A DNA stretch of 64,000 nucleotides from Hemerocallis citrina (Eukaryota > Streptophyta > Magnoliopsida > Asparagales > Asphodelaceae), in assembly GCA_017893485.1 (NCBI GenBank), contig CM030360.1, positions 12,016,597 through 12,080,596 of the forward strand, given 5' to 3'. The notes beneath the pieces are model-generated. The model saw nothing but the letters and a program-made list of their open reading frames with translations, ran no database searches and was not told the origin of the DNA. The translations under genes were made by a program, and so were the position numbers. Positions 45,604-57,594 of the stretch are shown in pieces; positions within the stretch are counted from its first letter, which is position 1; the number at the start of each line of letters is the position of its first letter.

Positions 45604-45944
45604 GGGTAAATTGCGTATAAAATCACGACCTTTTTATGAGTTGCAAATAAAACCCCACTTTTTCAATATTGCAAATTAAATCATAACCTTTTCTAAACAT
45701 TGCAAATTAAATCATTAGCCGATGTATAAATCATTAGCTGATGTAGGTTTTGGGATATGTATGGGATCCCTTGCATCCATGCTCGTTCAGCCAGACATAT
45801 CCCAGACAAGCATGTATGGCTGAACAGCCCGTAATGATTTAATTTGCAATGTTTAGAAAAGGTGATGATTTAATTTGCAATATTGAAAAGGTGGGGTTTT
45901 ATTTGCAACTATAAAAAGGTCGTGATTTTATATGCAATTTACCC
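45604..45944. mobile_element. MULE-type MITE, 341 bp
   Basis: Long inverted repeats of about 110 bp beginning GGGTAAATTGC at each end, with an exact 9 bp target duplication TAAAATTAA (45595-45603, 45945-45953), the Mutator-like signature. The centre is a short unique stretch with its own small palindrome. Confidence 0.93.
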
Positions 45945-46404
45945 TAAAATTAAAATTCTATTTAGAGCATGTTGTAGTGATGTTAGGCGTATAGTAGTAT
46001 GTCATGATTAAATCATGTATACAAAATGTTTGTGTGTAAAAAATTGTAAAGTTTCATGTGCAATTAGGTGAACTATAAGTTAATGGAGATGTGAGATTTT
46101 TCATAAACTAAGAATAATGGCTAAAAGAAAATATGTTCATGCTAATTTGTTATAAAGAGTAGTCAATTTTACAAATTTAAGCATATGAGTGTAACATTTC
46201 TAAAAGTGACTATTTAAGTTGATTTGTGAACAACTTCATGCTACTATTGATAAAATTAAAGGAAAAGCATTTCTGGAAGTTTAGAAATGTAATTTAATGG
46301 TATTAAATATGATGGAAAATAACATAAATCAAAATAGATGAACAAATTAAAAGGTGATGAAAACTGAGAGTTGAGTTAAAAGATTTTGAACCTATACACT
46401 ATCA

Positions 46405-46680
46405 GTTTAGAGCTTGGGCTTAGTGGTTAGCGCCGCGCTCGGAGGGTCTCATTGGTCTCGGGTTCGAAGACTGGGAAGGTCTGGCCTTTTGTGATTTTTT
46501 TTGGAAATTAATCAATTTGCGCTTCTGGGTTACAGAAGTAACTCAGAGTGGTTTGAATCACAATCTGTGAGTTGGCTCACTAGTCTGGTGACTGCTGTGT
46601 TGGCTGTTGGTCCTGGGTTCGAACCCGGTTGTACACCCTTTTGGATTTTTGTTTTATTTTTGAGATTTTTCAAGTATTAA
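46405..46680 (+). mobile_element. tRNA-related SINE sequence, two tandem pol III promoter heads
   Basis: First head: A box TGGGCTTAGTGGTTAG (46415-46430) and B box GGGTTCGAAGA (46460). Second head: A box TGGCTCACTAGTCTGG (46573-46588) and B box GGGTTCGAACCC (46615-46626). Spacings of 30-45 bases fit tRNA-derived promoters. No clean cloverleaf was found, so these are not counted as tRNA genes. The ends are not defined. Confidence 0.5.
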
Positions 46681-47509
46681 AATTTGAAAAATTTCATAGA
46701 AATATTTCATAATGTTATTAGAACCCTTGGAAAAAATTTCACACTATTCTAAGATATAATTTGGGGATTAAAGGTCATATTCATATTAAATAATGAGCTT
46801 TGAATTCAAATCTAAGGGGAAATACACATGATTTAAGAGTTGATTTTGGAATACAAATTTAGATCACTTCTTTGTGGGATTTCATGGATATTAATCCATT
46901 GAACTAAGGAAATGGTTGAGGTGGTCTATAATAAAATCAAAGCATAAGTATGAGAGTAAAATAAGGAATTTGAAGTGATTAATCTTAAAGAACTTTGGTA
47001 TTGAGAAATACACTTGAAGTATAGAAAAGCATGAAAAAGGTTCTAGTAATTGAAAAAGCAATGAATATTATTAAAGTGAATGGTTTGGTTTGTTAACCAA
47101 GAAATTGTCTACAAGAGTTTGATTTGAGAAATTGTTATCAAATGTTGCTATAAGAAGATCAAATGTTGCTATAAGAAGTTGAATACTTCATAAGGAAAGT
47201 AGATAAAGAAGAAATGATGGATAATGAATGAAATGTTTATGTTGAGGTTAGGTGTAACCTAAGTGACCTCTATATTTAGATGGTTGTTGGAATCTAAAGG
47301 ATCAGCGAGACCCGTAGTGACCGGCAATTTTTGAATAAAGAAATTTGAGAAGTAGTCACTGTGGGCTAATATTCTCGTGTGTTGATTTATGTCTGGTAGG
47401 GTAAGCTAGCTCTAGGTTGTGATGATTATAATTAAACCTAAGGATAGGCACTAGGAAAAGATGTGATGAAACTTGGGCAAACATAAGTGGGGCGCATCTA
47501 TATAGTCTG

Positions 47510-47760
47510 ACGGTGGACTCCAGGACTATAGACCCGGTTTGACGGTGAACTTCAGAACTGTGGTTGTTTGCGATGTGAGACGAGCCTTAATTAAATCTGA
47601 GACTACGATTGTTTGATGGTGGACTCCAGGATCATGAATATTCAGGCGGATGGGAGACCGATCTCTAATGTATATGTGTATACCGGGGCTAGAGGGGCAC
47701 TTTCGGGATATTCGCACGACGATGATTCTGTATAGCTTGACGGTGGACTCTGGGACTGGA
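47510..47760 (+). repeat. TGACGGTGGACTCCAGGACT repeats in the third LTR
   Basis: Four imperfect copies (near 47510, 47537, 47614 and 47738), each with short complementary arms. They occupy the LTR position where the Tekay element has its GATAATTTCGG hairpins. Confidence 0.6.
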
Positions 47761-48318
47761 ATTCGTACTCGTGGAATGTCTAAACCTAGCTTTTGTAACC
47801 GTACTAGGTTTTGCATGGCGAGGGATTGAACCCTATATTGAGGAGTACGTAAGGGTTTGCCCTCGGACCTATGTAGTATGAGATGCATAGAATCCGAACA
47901 AGTATGCATTAGTGTCATCGTAGTGTAAATATCTGCATTAGGCATTAAGTCATAACATACACTGACACTACTATGGTAGTCACTTTTCCTATTTGCATTC
48001 AAGTTTGAGTTTGCTAAAGTAGAAGAATCGATGTATTATAGCATTGTGTCAGTTGTATGTAACTGACATGCCCACCGTTTTCCAGTGCAGGACTTGGATT
48101 AGCAAAAGGCATAAAATTGAGTTAATACTGATGATTACTTCCATATTAAAGTTGTTGAATGTTAAAGTTGTATATTTTATTGTAATTTTCGCTGTATGTT
48201 TTGTAACAGACAATGTGTAATGAAAAAGTTTTAAATTTTTTGTAAATTTGTACGAACTGAAATAAAAAATCATGTTGTGCTACGAATTACATGTATCTGG
48301 AATCCGGGGTGTTACATT

Positions 48319-51023
48319 TGTAGTACCCCATATTTTTAAATACTATTTTGCGATTAGAAAATGAATTGAAATGATTTTTTTGGTGATTTAATAAATGTTC
48401 ATTTAGAAACCTATCATTTACACGTGCAAAACACATGCGAATGTTGTCTTGGAAAACTTAAAACCACAATTTTTTTGGGGAAACTCATTATGTATTATTT
48501 GCGATTATTTGCAATTTTTCTAGATTTTTTTGATATTTATTGGACCTATTTGCAAATATTACGAAAAGAAGGATCCTTTTGCAAAATTGTCATTTTGAGT
48601 GATGAAAGTGCAAAACTATTTTTCCTGTATTTTTCCTACAAGTGCCGACTGATGAAGGAGGGGATCATCATGAATTTTGAATTGATTAAATTGGTTTGAC
48701 CAGTATCCTAATAAAGGGATCTATTTATGTAAAGGTATGTTGTAAAAGGACTATTTTGCAAAATATTTTCTAAAACCCTAGAAACTTAAATCCCGAAACT
48801 ATATAGGGTTTTGTGCAGCCATTTTTTGCTTTACAACATAGGAGATCTCTTATTTCTTATTATTTTGGAGTTCTAAGGAGAAAACTTTGGATTTCTTGCG
48901 AAGAAGGGGGGCTTGTTAACTTATATTTTCTTTTCATTCGATCTCTTCAACAAGGTGAGTGACTTGTTTTATTTCATTTCGTTTGGTGTATGTTGTATGT
49001 GAGTAATATAATTGTTTTGTTTAGTTCTTGGAATGTTGTATGTGGTATTTCATCTACTAGAAAGCATGTTAGGATTTGAGTATGAATATGTACATGATGG
49101 ATTGGATGGATTGATGATAAAAATTGGATCTTGTGAAATCCTAGTAGTTTATGAATAAAATTGTATGTGGGTAATTCGAGATTGATTAGTGACCTATTGG
49201 AGATCATAGGTAGGCTATTTCTTTTGGATTAATGTTGGATTGATTGAATATGGTGGATTTTATGCATAAATCTAATAAAGATGAGACTTTTATCACTTTT
49301 GAGTATTGGTTGAATGAAACTTGATATGGTAATGTTATAAATTGATTATGGTTGTGAATTATAATGGTGATTCAGTTTTGAAGAATTTGGAGGATGAGTT
49401 TATGAATCAAGAGATCATGTCTTGAGAATCGAAATTGGGAATTTTGTTGAGTTTGAGGAAATATATCCAAATTGGGGATTTTTTTTGAGATTTCGGCATT
49501 GATATGGTTTGGATATGAATACGAAGCTATTTCAATGAACAATTAATTTTTAAGAAACTCTATTTTGATTATATGCACAAATTCATGTTTAATTGAAAGA
49601 AATTAACAACTCACTATTTTTATAAATTCAAGTAGTTTTGATTTAGTTTTTATGGATTATTATAAATCCTACAAGTTGTATTGACCATATAAGAAATATG
49701 CTTTTGGTAGAAATCGTTTTCATAAAGTAAAACTACGTATCGGTTGAAATGTTCACAACCAAAAATCTGCAGTCTGCAGGTCGACAGTCGACCGGTGTGA
49801 CTTTACAGTCGACTGACGCGACCTGGCTGCTGTGTTCTCTAGTTTTCTTGAAATTTCGTTCTGGACAGTCGACTGGTGACTTTACAGTCGACTGATACTA
49901 CTTAGAATTGTTTCTCAAAGTTATTGTATTTTTCGCTCTGAACAGTCGACCGATGGTTTTTATAGTCGACTTATAATACTTAGAACTATTTTTTCAAAGC
50001 TATTAGATTTTCTCTCTGGACAGTCGACCGACGCTTGTCTATAGTAGACTGATACTGATGTATCTTTATATCTTTGAATGTTCTTTTAAATAATTTATTC
50101 CCTAAATATTTTTAATCTATAACTTACTATTCTGTACTTTATCTTCTACTGAACATATGTTTTCAAGTGGTTTAACTAAGCAATTTATGTTGGAAGATTG
50201 GTTTGGATACTTTGGGTGTGAGTCTCTAGAGGGTGTGTGACCCTAGTATACCGACAGTTGAGATATTTATGTTTGAGCATGTTAAGGCATTTTAGTTGAT
50301 CAGTTGTTGAGTTAAGTCCGGTAGGGTACACCAACTCTAAGAGACTCGTAAAGTAATTAAATAACCTAAATGATAAGAACATGCACTAGTGGTAATATGA
50401 TGAAAGAGAATATGGGTTATGGACCTCAGTATAGCTTGCGGTGTGAGATAATCTCCGAAATAATCAAGGTGTGAGTGAAATAGTCTCCGAAATTACCTGT
50501 GGCGTGGGATTGATCTCAGGAATTATCGGGGTCGAGGCGACGCATATGTGATATTCGTGTGATGAAGTGCCATTGCTTGCGGTGTGGGGGTATTCTCGAA
50601 GATTCCCAGGTGTGAGTGAAATAGTCTTCGAAATTATCTGTGGATAGAGATTGACCTCCGGAATTATCGGGGCATGGGCTAATACTCACAGTTTATCTTT
50701 ATCTCGTAGTAGTCATCGTAGTAGGATTAGTTGCATTGCGGGGGAATAAACCTTATTAAGTGGAGACGTTAAGGGCTTGCACCGGACCTATGTGGAGTGG
50801 GATGCATAGACTCCGACAATTACGCATTAGAGAGTCAGCATATAGAATTGTGTTTTCTTAACTTGGTTTCATGCATTTGTTTTCCTGTTTCCTACACTTG
50901 ACACTTAGTCTAGCTTCACTTGTGTTTTCACGTTTCGTGATTTCCCTATTTTCACTTACTCTAGTTTATTTCCTGTTGTTTATGAATCTATGCTTTACTT
51001 ATGTTTCTTGTTTATGTCACTTA
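48319..51023 (+). repeat. Element C 5' LTR, left part
   Basis: Homologous to the reverse complement of the 6892-9638 LTR. It holds a TATA-like CTATATAGGG (about 48793), splice-donor-like AAGGTGAGTG (48953-48962), the GTCGAC array (49780-50049) and AATTATCGG hairpins (50447-50690). Confidence 0.9.
49780..50049. repeat. Paired GTCGAC array in element C LTR
   Basis: Pairs at 49787/49808, 49868/49887, 49945/49965 and 50023/50044 (last site GTAGAC), spacing 19-21 bp and period 77-81 bp, plus an extra site at 49780. Confidence 0.9.
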
Positions 51024-51632
51024 CTAGGCAGTTAAAATCGGTTTTTGGAACTAATTGGTCTATAAGCGATTAGTGATATCGGTTAATCGGAAAATAATCG
51101 GGGATTAAATCGGAAAAATTGTTATATATATATATATATATATTGAAAAAGGATATATATCCTCATTATGTAGTGTGGTAGGGTAAAAATGGCCTGGGGG
51201 GCCCAACCTGGGCCCAATACAACTCTCACTCAAGAAAGGTAAATATAGCAATTTAGTTCGCCTTCGAACCATTGCAGGGTCGGCGCCGAACCTCAAGTAC
51301 ACCCCACAGAACTGGCCTCCTCGTATCCGACGAGCCTCAGTGGTCCTCGGCATCCGATCCGTGACAGCCCCACGGGCCGTCCCCCCTTTCTGGCGAAGCA
51401 TGGGGATGACCTGGCACAGCCTAGGCCTTCCGATGCTCCCAGAAGCACAGGAGACTTACGATCAGCCATGTCAGCTCCAAATACCACCAAAGGTTTTGCC
51501 ACGTCAGCCCTATACCGCTCCTGGTATTACCACGTCTGCCCTAAACCCCCTGGGCCTTCTGCCACGTCAGGCCCATGGGCTTTCGGATCCAGACCCGGCC
51601 CCCAAGCGGAACCAAATCCGGTTGGGATTCTT

Positions 51633-51640
51633 TATAAATA
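51633..51640 (+). promoter_or_regulatory. TATA box of element B
   Basis: TATAAATA; repeated in the 3' LTR at 62172-62179. Confidence 0.8.
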
Positions 51641-51745
51641 CTAGACCCTCACCCACCTTTGGAGGTAATCAATCTTTTACCACTTAAATTCACCTAGTTA
51701 TTGCTACTCTCTCACAGAGACTGACTAGATCGTCGGAGGGTCCGC

Positions 51746-51765
51746 CACCGGGACAAACCCCGGTG
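51746..51765 (+). promoter_or_regulatory. Leader hairpin CACCGGG...CCCCGGTG
   Basis: CACCGGGACAAACCCCGGTG folds into a 7 bp stem, preceded by CGTCGGAGGGT as in element A. Repeated in the 3' LTR at 62285-62304. Confidence 0.55.
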
Positions 51766-51971
51766 TTTCAGGACCGTCTGCAGGTACACAAGACCTCGGA
51801 TCCGAACCCTCTGATCCGAGCCCAAATCTCCGCCTCATTCCGAGGTCGCCGCAGGTTCCGCCCGGTCAGCCGAGGGTCGTCAGACGAGCAACTTTCTCCT
51901 TCAAAAACAAATTGAGTCCGAACTCACACCTGGTGCATCCACACGTCTCCCAGAAATAAACCGCATTAGGT

Positions 51972-51989
51972 TGGTGCCGTCTGTGGGAA
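51972..51989 (+). other. Primer binding site of element B, one mismatch
   Basis: TGGTGCCGTCTGTGGGAA. Element A has TGGCGCC, so one C to T change is present. Confidence 0.8.
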
Positions 51990-52048
51990 CACTGCTTCAG
52001 AAGCCGACCCGAGCCCGACCATCGAGCGATCTCGACAGCTGAACTCTC

Positions 52049-55000
52049 ATGACCTCCAAGGGCAAGGGGGCTGCTTCCTCCGTCAACCGACGGGACTCGC
52101 CCCCACCAATTGCTAACGCCGGGCCACACACTTCAAAACACAGGGCTCCCAATCAGGAGTCCCAGAGGAGCGTCACCCGGCAAGTCCAACCCGACCTACG
52201 AGGAATAATCGTCAACCGTCAGATCACCCACAGCAGGGGAGGGGCCGCTTCCCACCCGACCCCGAACCATCCAAGACCGCCGCCCGAGGGACGGAGGCCA
52301 GCGCTCAGCCGCGTCGGAAGGCAACCTTCAGACCGACCGAACAAGGTCGGGGGAGCCCCCGTCACTCACAAGGGATTCCAGGACTTTCAAGAAGAAATTC
52401 TTGAAGCTCTCCGACGGACCTCCAGGGAGGAAGGCCCACAGGATCGGCGAGGTACTAGGAACCGGAGACTCTCACCCCCGAACCCTACTCCGAACCGCAT
52501 CCAGGGTCGGGATCCCGAGTCCGAGGGAGCCATGGGTACGCCATTCACCCTGCACTATATCCACGGGGGGCCAATGGGAGGAGAATCCGATACTTCCCGA
52601 AAAGCCTTCATCCAAGAGGTGAATACTGTCCAATACAGCCCCTCACCCAAGCAACAACCTCTGCCAATCTCCTTCTCAGGAGAGGACCTCGAAGGAGTTC
52701 ACCTACCCCACTGCGATGCCCTCGTCATTAGCCTCCACATAGCTAATTGTGAGGTTCGCCGAATCCTCGTCGACAGCGGCAGCTCGGTAAATATTCTTTT
52801 TCTCAAAGCCTTCGAAAGTCTCAAATTATCCAAAGGGAAGCTCAAACCAGCCGGATACACGTTGCTTGAATTCTCCAGCGTCCCGATCGTAATAGAGGGG
52901 ATTATTACCCTCGACGTCACCGCAGGATCGGCTCCTGTCAAGAGGACCGAATCCATGGATTTCATGATCATCAACGTCAAGGCGGCTTACAACGCCATTC
53001 TTGGCCGACCCGGACTAAACTCCCTCCAAGCGATACCTTCGGCCTACCATCTGAAACTTAAATTTCCCACCCCCCAGGGGGTCGGCATCATCCGAGGTAG
53101 CCACGAAGCAGCACGATCGTGCTACATAACCGCCGTCGGAGGGGGTGTATTCCCCCTCGACGCCGTTGAACTCGAACCCGAGAGGGACGGCCCAGCTCCC
53201 GAGCCAGTTGACGAATTAGAAGAGGTCCTGTTCGATGCCAAGGATGAGTCGAAATGGTTCCGGGTGAGCCGCTCACTCTCCGAGGACTTGAAGTCAGGCA
53301 TCTTCGCTTGCATCCGTCGCAACGTCGATCTCTTCGCTTGGAAGCCCTCCGACATGCCCGGGATCTCCGAAGACTTGATTATGCATCGACTAAGCGTCAT
53401 CCCTGACTCTAAGCCGATCGTCCAAAAGAGGCGCAAAGTCACCCCGGAGAGGCAACAAATTGTAAAGACAGAAGTGGACAAACTCTTGTCCGCTCGATTC
53501 ATCCAGGAAGTCAGCTACCCCGAGTGGTTGACTAATGTCGTCATGGTGAAGAAGGCAACAGGGGGTTGGCGGATCTGCATCGACTTCACGGACCTTAACA
53601 AAGCATGTCCGAAAGATCCTTTCCCCCTCCCCCGCATCGACACTTTAATCGACGCAACCTCAGGGCATGAGCTACTGTCCTTCATGGACGCATTCTCGGG
53701 GTACAATCAGATCCGGATGTTTCCACCAGACATCTCCAAGACCTCGTTCGTCATCGACCAGGGTCTTTATTGTTACCGCGTTATGCCCTTCGGGCTGAAA
53801 AACGCTGGAGCCACGTACCAGCGACTCGTCAACAGAGTCTTCAAAGACCTGATCGGCCGCAACGTGGAAGTGTACGTCGACGACATGCTTGTCAAAAGCC
53901 GGGCTGGGCCGGACCACATCGCCGACCTCGAGGAAGCCTTCGGTGTCCTCCGACGCCACAACATGAGACTCAACCCGGCTAAATGCGCCTTCGGTGTCTC
54001 CACGGGGAAGTTCTTGGGGTTCATCGTCAGCCAACGCGGCATTGAAGCAAACCCCGAGAAAATCCAAGCCATTATTGACATGTCCCCGCCCCGGAATGTC
54101 AAGGAGGTTCAGAGGCTCACAGGTCGGTTGGCGGCAATCGGCCGTTTTCTCTCCAAGTCAGGGGAGAAGTCTCTCCCCTTCTTCAAGGCCTTGTGCGGAA
54201 AAGGGGGCTTCGAGTGGGGTACCCATCAACAAGAAGCCTTCGAACAGCTAAAGCAATACCTCGCCAACCCGCCTCTCCTCAGCAAGCCCGAGCCGGGCGA
54301 GCCGCTTTGGCTCTACCTGTCCGCCTCGGACAACGCTCTCAGCGCCGTCCTCGTCCGAGAGGAGGAAGGGGTTCAAAAGCCACTGTATTATGTGAGCAAA
54401 GTGCTCCTCCCAGCCGAGACGAGATACGCAAAGATAGAGAAGGTGGCCTATGCACTGGTCATGGCAGCCCGGAAGCTTCGCCCTTACTTCCAAGCCCACT
54501 CCGTCCAAGTACTGACCGACCAACCACTGAAGACTGTCCTTCACAAGCCCGAAAACTCTGGCCGCTTAGTCAAGTGGTCAATCGAGCTGAGCCAGTTCGA
54601 CATCAGCTATCAGCCAAGGGCGGCCATTAAAGGACAGGCCCTCGCCGAATTCATAACTGAGTGCACCGTCTCCGAGCAGCCTAGCCTCGAAGGGTCGGAT
54701 CTGACCTGGGAGGTCTTCGTCGACGGCTCGTCATGCGAAACAGGGAGTGGGGCCGGCATCATCCTTCGTGGCCCCGACCAATTCCTACTTCAATACTCCC
54801 TCCGCCTCAACTTTTCGGCCTCCAACAACGAGGCAGAATACGAGGCCATGATCGCCGGATTGACCCTCGCCAACCGAGCCGGAGCCAAGCAAATCCGGGC
54901 CTTTAGTGATTCTCAACTCGTGGTCAATCAGATCACCGGAGAATACGAAGCCCGCGATGAACACATGATGAGGTATTTGGCGGCAGTCAAGCGACTCCTG

Positions 55001-56452
55001 GCGTCCTTCAGCTGCGCCGCGGTTATCAGAGTCCCCAGGGAACAGAACGCTCAAGCAGACGCGTTATCCAAACTTGCCTCTTCCTCCTTCGAGGGCCTCG
55101 ATCAGACGGTGCTCATAGAAGTCCTCCTGAAACCGAGTATCAGTGACCCAGAGCCGGAAGCGATGTGTGTGCAAGATGGGACCAGCCCGGACGACTGGAC
55201 CACTCTCATCCGAAGATTCTTAATCAGTGCCGAGCTTCCTGAAGACAGAGCCGAGGCCAGACGAGTCAGAGTCTGAGCTGAAAGGTTTGTCATGATCGAT
55301 GACATCCTCTTCAAACGCTCGTACACCTTGGCCGACGGCAAACCATACCTCCGCTGCCTCACCAGCGACGAGGCCAGCTACGCCCTCAGAGACCTGCACG
55401 AGGGGATCGGCGGATGCCACATGGGGAGCAGGACGCTTGCTCGGAAGGCCCTGAATCAGGGGTACTATTGGCCAACCATGCTCCAAGACTCACAATACTT
55501 AGTCAAGAGGTGCGGCCCCTGCCAAAGATTCTCCCCTATCAAAAGGCTTCCTCAAGCCAATCTCCGGTCCCTGGCAAGCCCTACGCCCTTTGCCATGTGG
55601 GGTATGGACCTTGTGGGGCCCTTCCCCCCAGCGGTGGGACAAAAGAAATTCCTGATCGTCGCCATCGACTACTTCACCAAGTGGATCGAAGCCGAACCAC
55701 TGTCCAGCATCACCGAGCGCCAAGTGCAACAGTTCTTTTGGAAGAACATCATTTGCCGGTTCGGAATCCCTCGAGTCCTCGTCACAGACAACGGAACCCA
55801 GTTCCAAGGTCAAAACTTCCAAACCTTCTGCGCGGACATCGGCATCCAGCAGCGTTTCTCCGCCATTTGCCACCCTCAGTCCAACGGCCAAGCGGAGAAT
55901 GCGAACAGGCAAATTCTCGATGGCCTCAAAAAGCGCCTCGACAGTTCCCCCAAAGGGCTGTGGGTCGAGGAACTGCCTAGCGTACTATGGGCGCACCGAA
56001 CCACCCAGAGGATCCCCACGGGGGAGACACCATTCAGTCTGACCTATGGGACTGAGGCAGTCATCCCCGTCGAGGTCGGATTACCTTCTCCCCGGATCAT
56101 AGCCTTCGATGAAGCTGACAATGCGTCCGGCCTGAGGGCCAACTTGGACCTCGTCGCCGAGGTACGAGAGAAGTCTTCAATCCGGAGAAGCATCTACCAG
56201 CAACGGATCGAGAGGTTTTACAACAAGAAGGTCCGCCCCACAAACATCAAGGCAGGGAACCTGGTATTACGAAAGCTATCTGTCTCCGATCCAACCAAGA
56301 AGAGGAAATTGGCTCCCAACTGGGAAGGCCCATACCGTGTAGTCGAGGCTGTCCGCCCTGGTACATACCGACTGGCGGATATGGACGACCGACCCATCAG
56401 CCGACCCTGGAACGCCGAGCACCTAATGAAATTCCTGGAAGAGCGAGCCTAG
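52049..56452 (+). pseudogene. Element B gag-pol: capsid region deleted, one in-frame TGA
   Basis: 1,468 codons in one frame apart from TGA at 55274-55276 (element A has CGA there), which separates RT/RNase H from integrase. Residues 1-165 correspond to the N-terminal Gag arm; the frame then jumps to LHYIHGGPMGG, so the capsid domain and Cys/His motif (about 400 residues in element A) are missing in frame. Protease VDSGSS at 242; RT from 484 with YVDD (Asp 611-612); degenerate first RNase H (TDQP retained); second RNase H Asp892; integrase Asp1207, Asp1247 and Glu1283, exact D-39-D-35-E. It could move only with Gag and read-through or integrase supplied elsewhere. Confidence 0.93.
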
Positions 56453-56875
56453 GTGCTAGCCTGACTAAAGTAAATTAAAACTGATGTAAGCTTTCGTGTG
56501 TAAAGGGCCACTTCAACGACCCTCCCTATCTGGTATAAAAGAAGTCTCTTTTTGTCAAAATCCAAATACCTCGGCAACTCCGACCTGGTACCGGACAATG
56601 GGATCGGCACCCAGGTTCATGCTCCGGTATCGTCCCCAAGAGCCTCGGTAGGGTCGACCCAGCTCCGGACCAGGGAGTCTTCCTATTGCCCCACGTCGAT
56701 CCCTCACGAATCTGCGGAGCCAAACCTCGCCTCCACCGCCCTTCACCACACCGCTGACCAGAGCAAAGAAGGAAAAGATTTCTTTATTTCATACTCTTTT
56801 ATTTTATTCGGGGAAAACAAACAAAGACCGTTACAGGACCACTCCACTCATCTCAAACTAAAGGAAATCACCGCC
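56453..56875 (+). other. Element B region between pol and antisense genes
   Basis: Contains CACGTCGATCCCTCACGA and GC-rich sequence. No frame or repeat array. Confidence 0.5.
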
Positions 56876-57411
56876 TTAGGGCTCCTCGGATCCAGCGAGG
56901 GGCGGGATCACTCCGACCGAACGACTTGGAGCTCTCTCTTCGTCATGACGGTCCTTCGGTTCTGCCACAGTCGACACACCGGCCACGGAGCTCTGGGCGT
57001 CAACGGATCGCATACGCTCTATCAGAAGCATCGCAGAGGGAACCCCCTCCGCTCGCCGACCCCCCAAGGAAGATATCGAGATGCCCAACATCGTCCTATA
57101 ACGGTGTATCTCCATCTCCTTCTCCACTATCACATCACGAAGTAGCTTTTCAGAGGAGGGCCTCTGCACCGAGGAACTAGACATAGTATATCCAAGACCG
57201 GCACCCCCGAGCTCCCGATCCGCCATCGCCCTCCTCAGCCGGCTTGCCTCCTCACTAAGGGCTTCGGACTTGTTCCTGTAGTAATTGAAAGCCGCATCAG
57301 TATCACGGCTCCCTTTCGGTACCGAACCAAAGTGGCCTCCAGGGCCTCAACCTTGCTCCGAAGCCACGCCACGTCGGAACGACGGGGGTCCGCCTCAGGA
57401 GGGGGAGCCAT
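56876..57411 (-). pseudogene. Element B second antisense ORF, frame-broken
   Basis: Minus-strand ATG at 57411 (MAPPPEADPRRSDVAWLRSK) followed by heptad-like sequence. The frame must change near 57320 to reach the open part that ends at 56876. It corresponds in place and character to the coiled-coil ORF at 31194-32033 of element A. Function unknown. Confidence 0.5.
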
Positions 57412-57594
57412 AACCTACAAGAGAACCAGCCCACTCAAAACATATAAGCAAGGAGGTTCGGAAGTATTCAAGGTCAAAACACTTGGCCAGCCAAAAACCC
57501 TCTTTTTATAAGTTTAGTTTCTCCATACAAAAAATGCGGTGGCCAGTCCGCGGAAGGCAAATACAATCGAGAGAAGGAAAAAGAAGGACAAAAA

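Larger units (their letters stand above)
45240..48316 (+). repeat. Third Tekay-like LTR (5' limit uncertain)
   Basis: Ends GGAATCCGGGGTGTTACA at 48316. It has the family layout: a TATA-like start region (about 45236), splice-donor-like AAGGTGGGTG (45374-45383), a long AT-rich middle, a GGTAGGGTAAGCTAGCTCTA block as in the other LTRs (47397), hairpin-like TGACGGTGGACTCCAGGACT repeats (47510-47760) and an A-rich 3' part. A MULE MITE and SINE sequence are inserted. Element C begins two bases later. Confidence 0.65.
51174..51968 (+). repeat. 5' LTR of element B, 795 bp
   Basis: Begins TGTGGTAGGGTAAAAATGG and ends CCGCATTA (the 3' copy ends CCGCATCA). TATAAATA at 51633-51640; leader hairpin at 51746-51765. 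Confidence 0.93.

Noticed and set aside
46573..46640. Possible tRNA gene with a perfect B box
   Set aside because: No acceptor or anticodon stems could be paired; it fits a tRNA-derived SINE head better.
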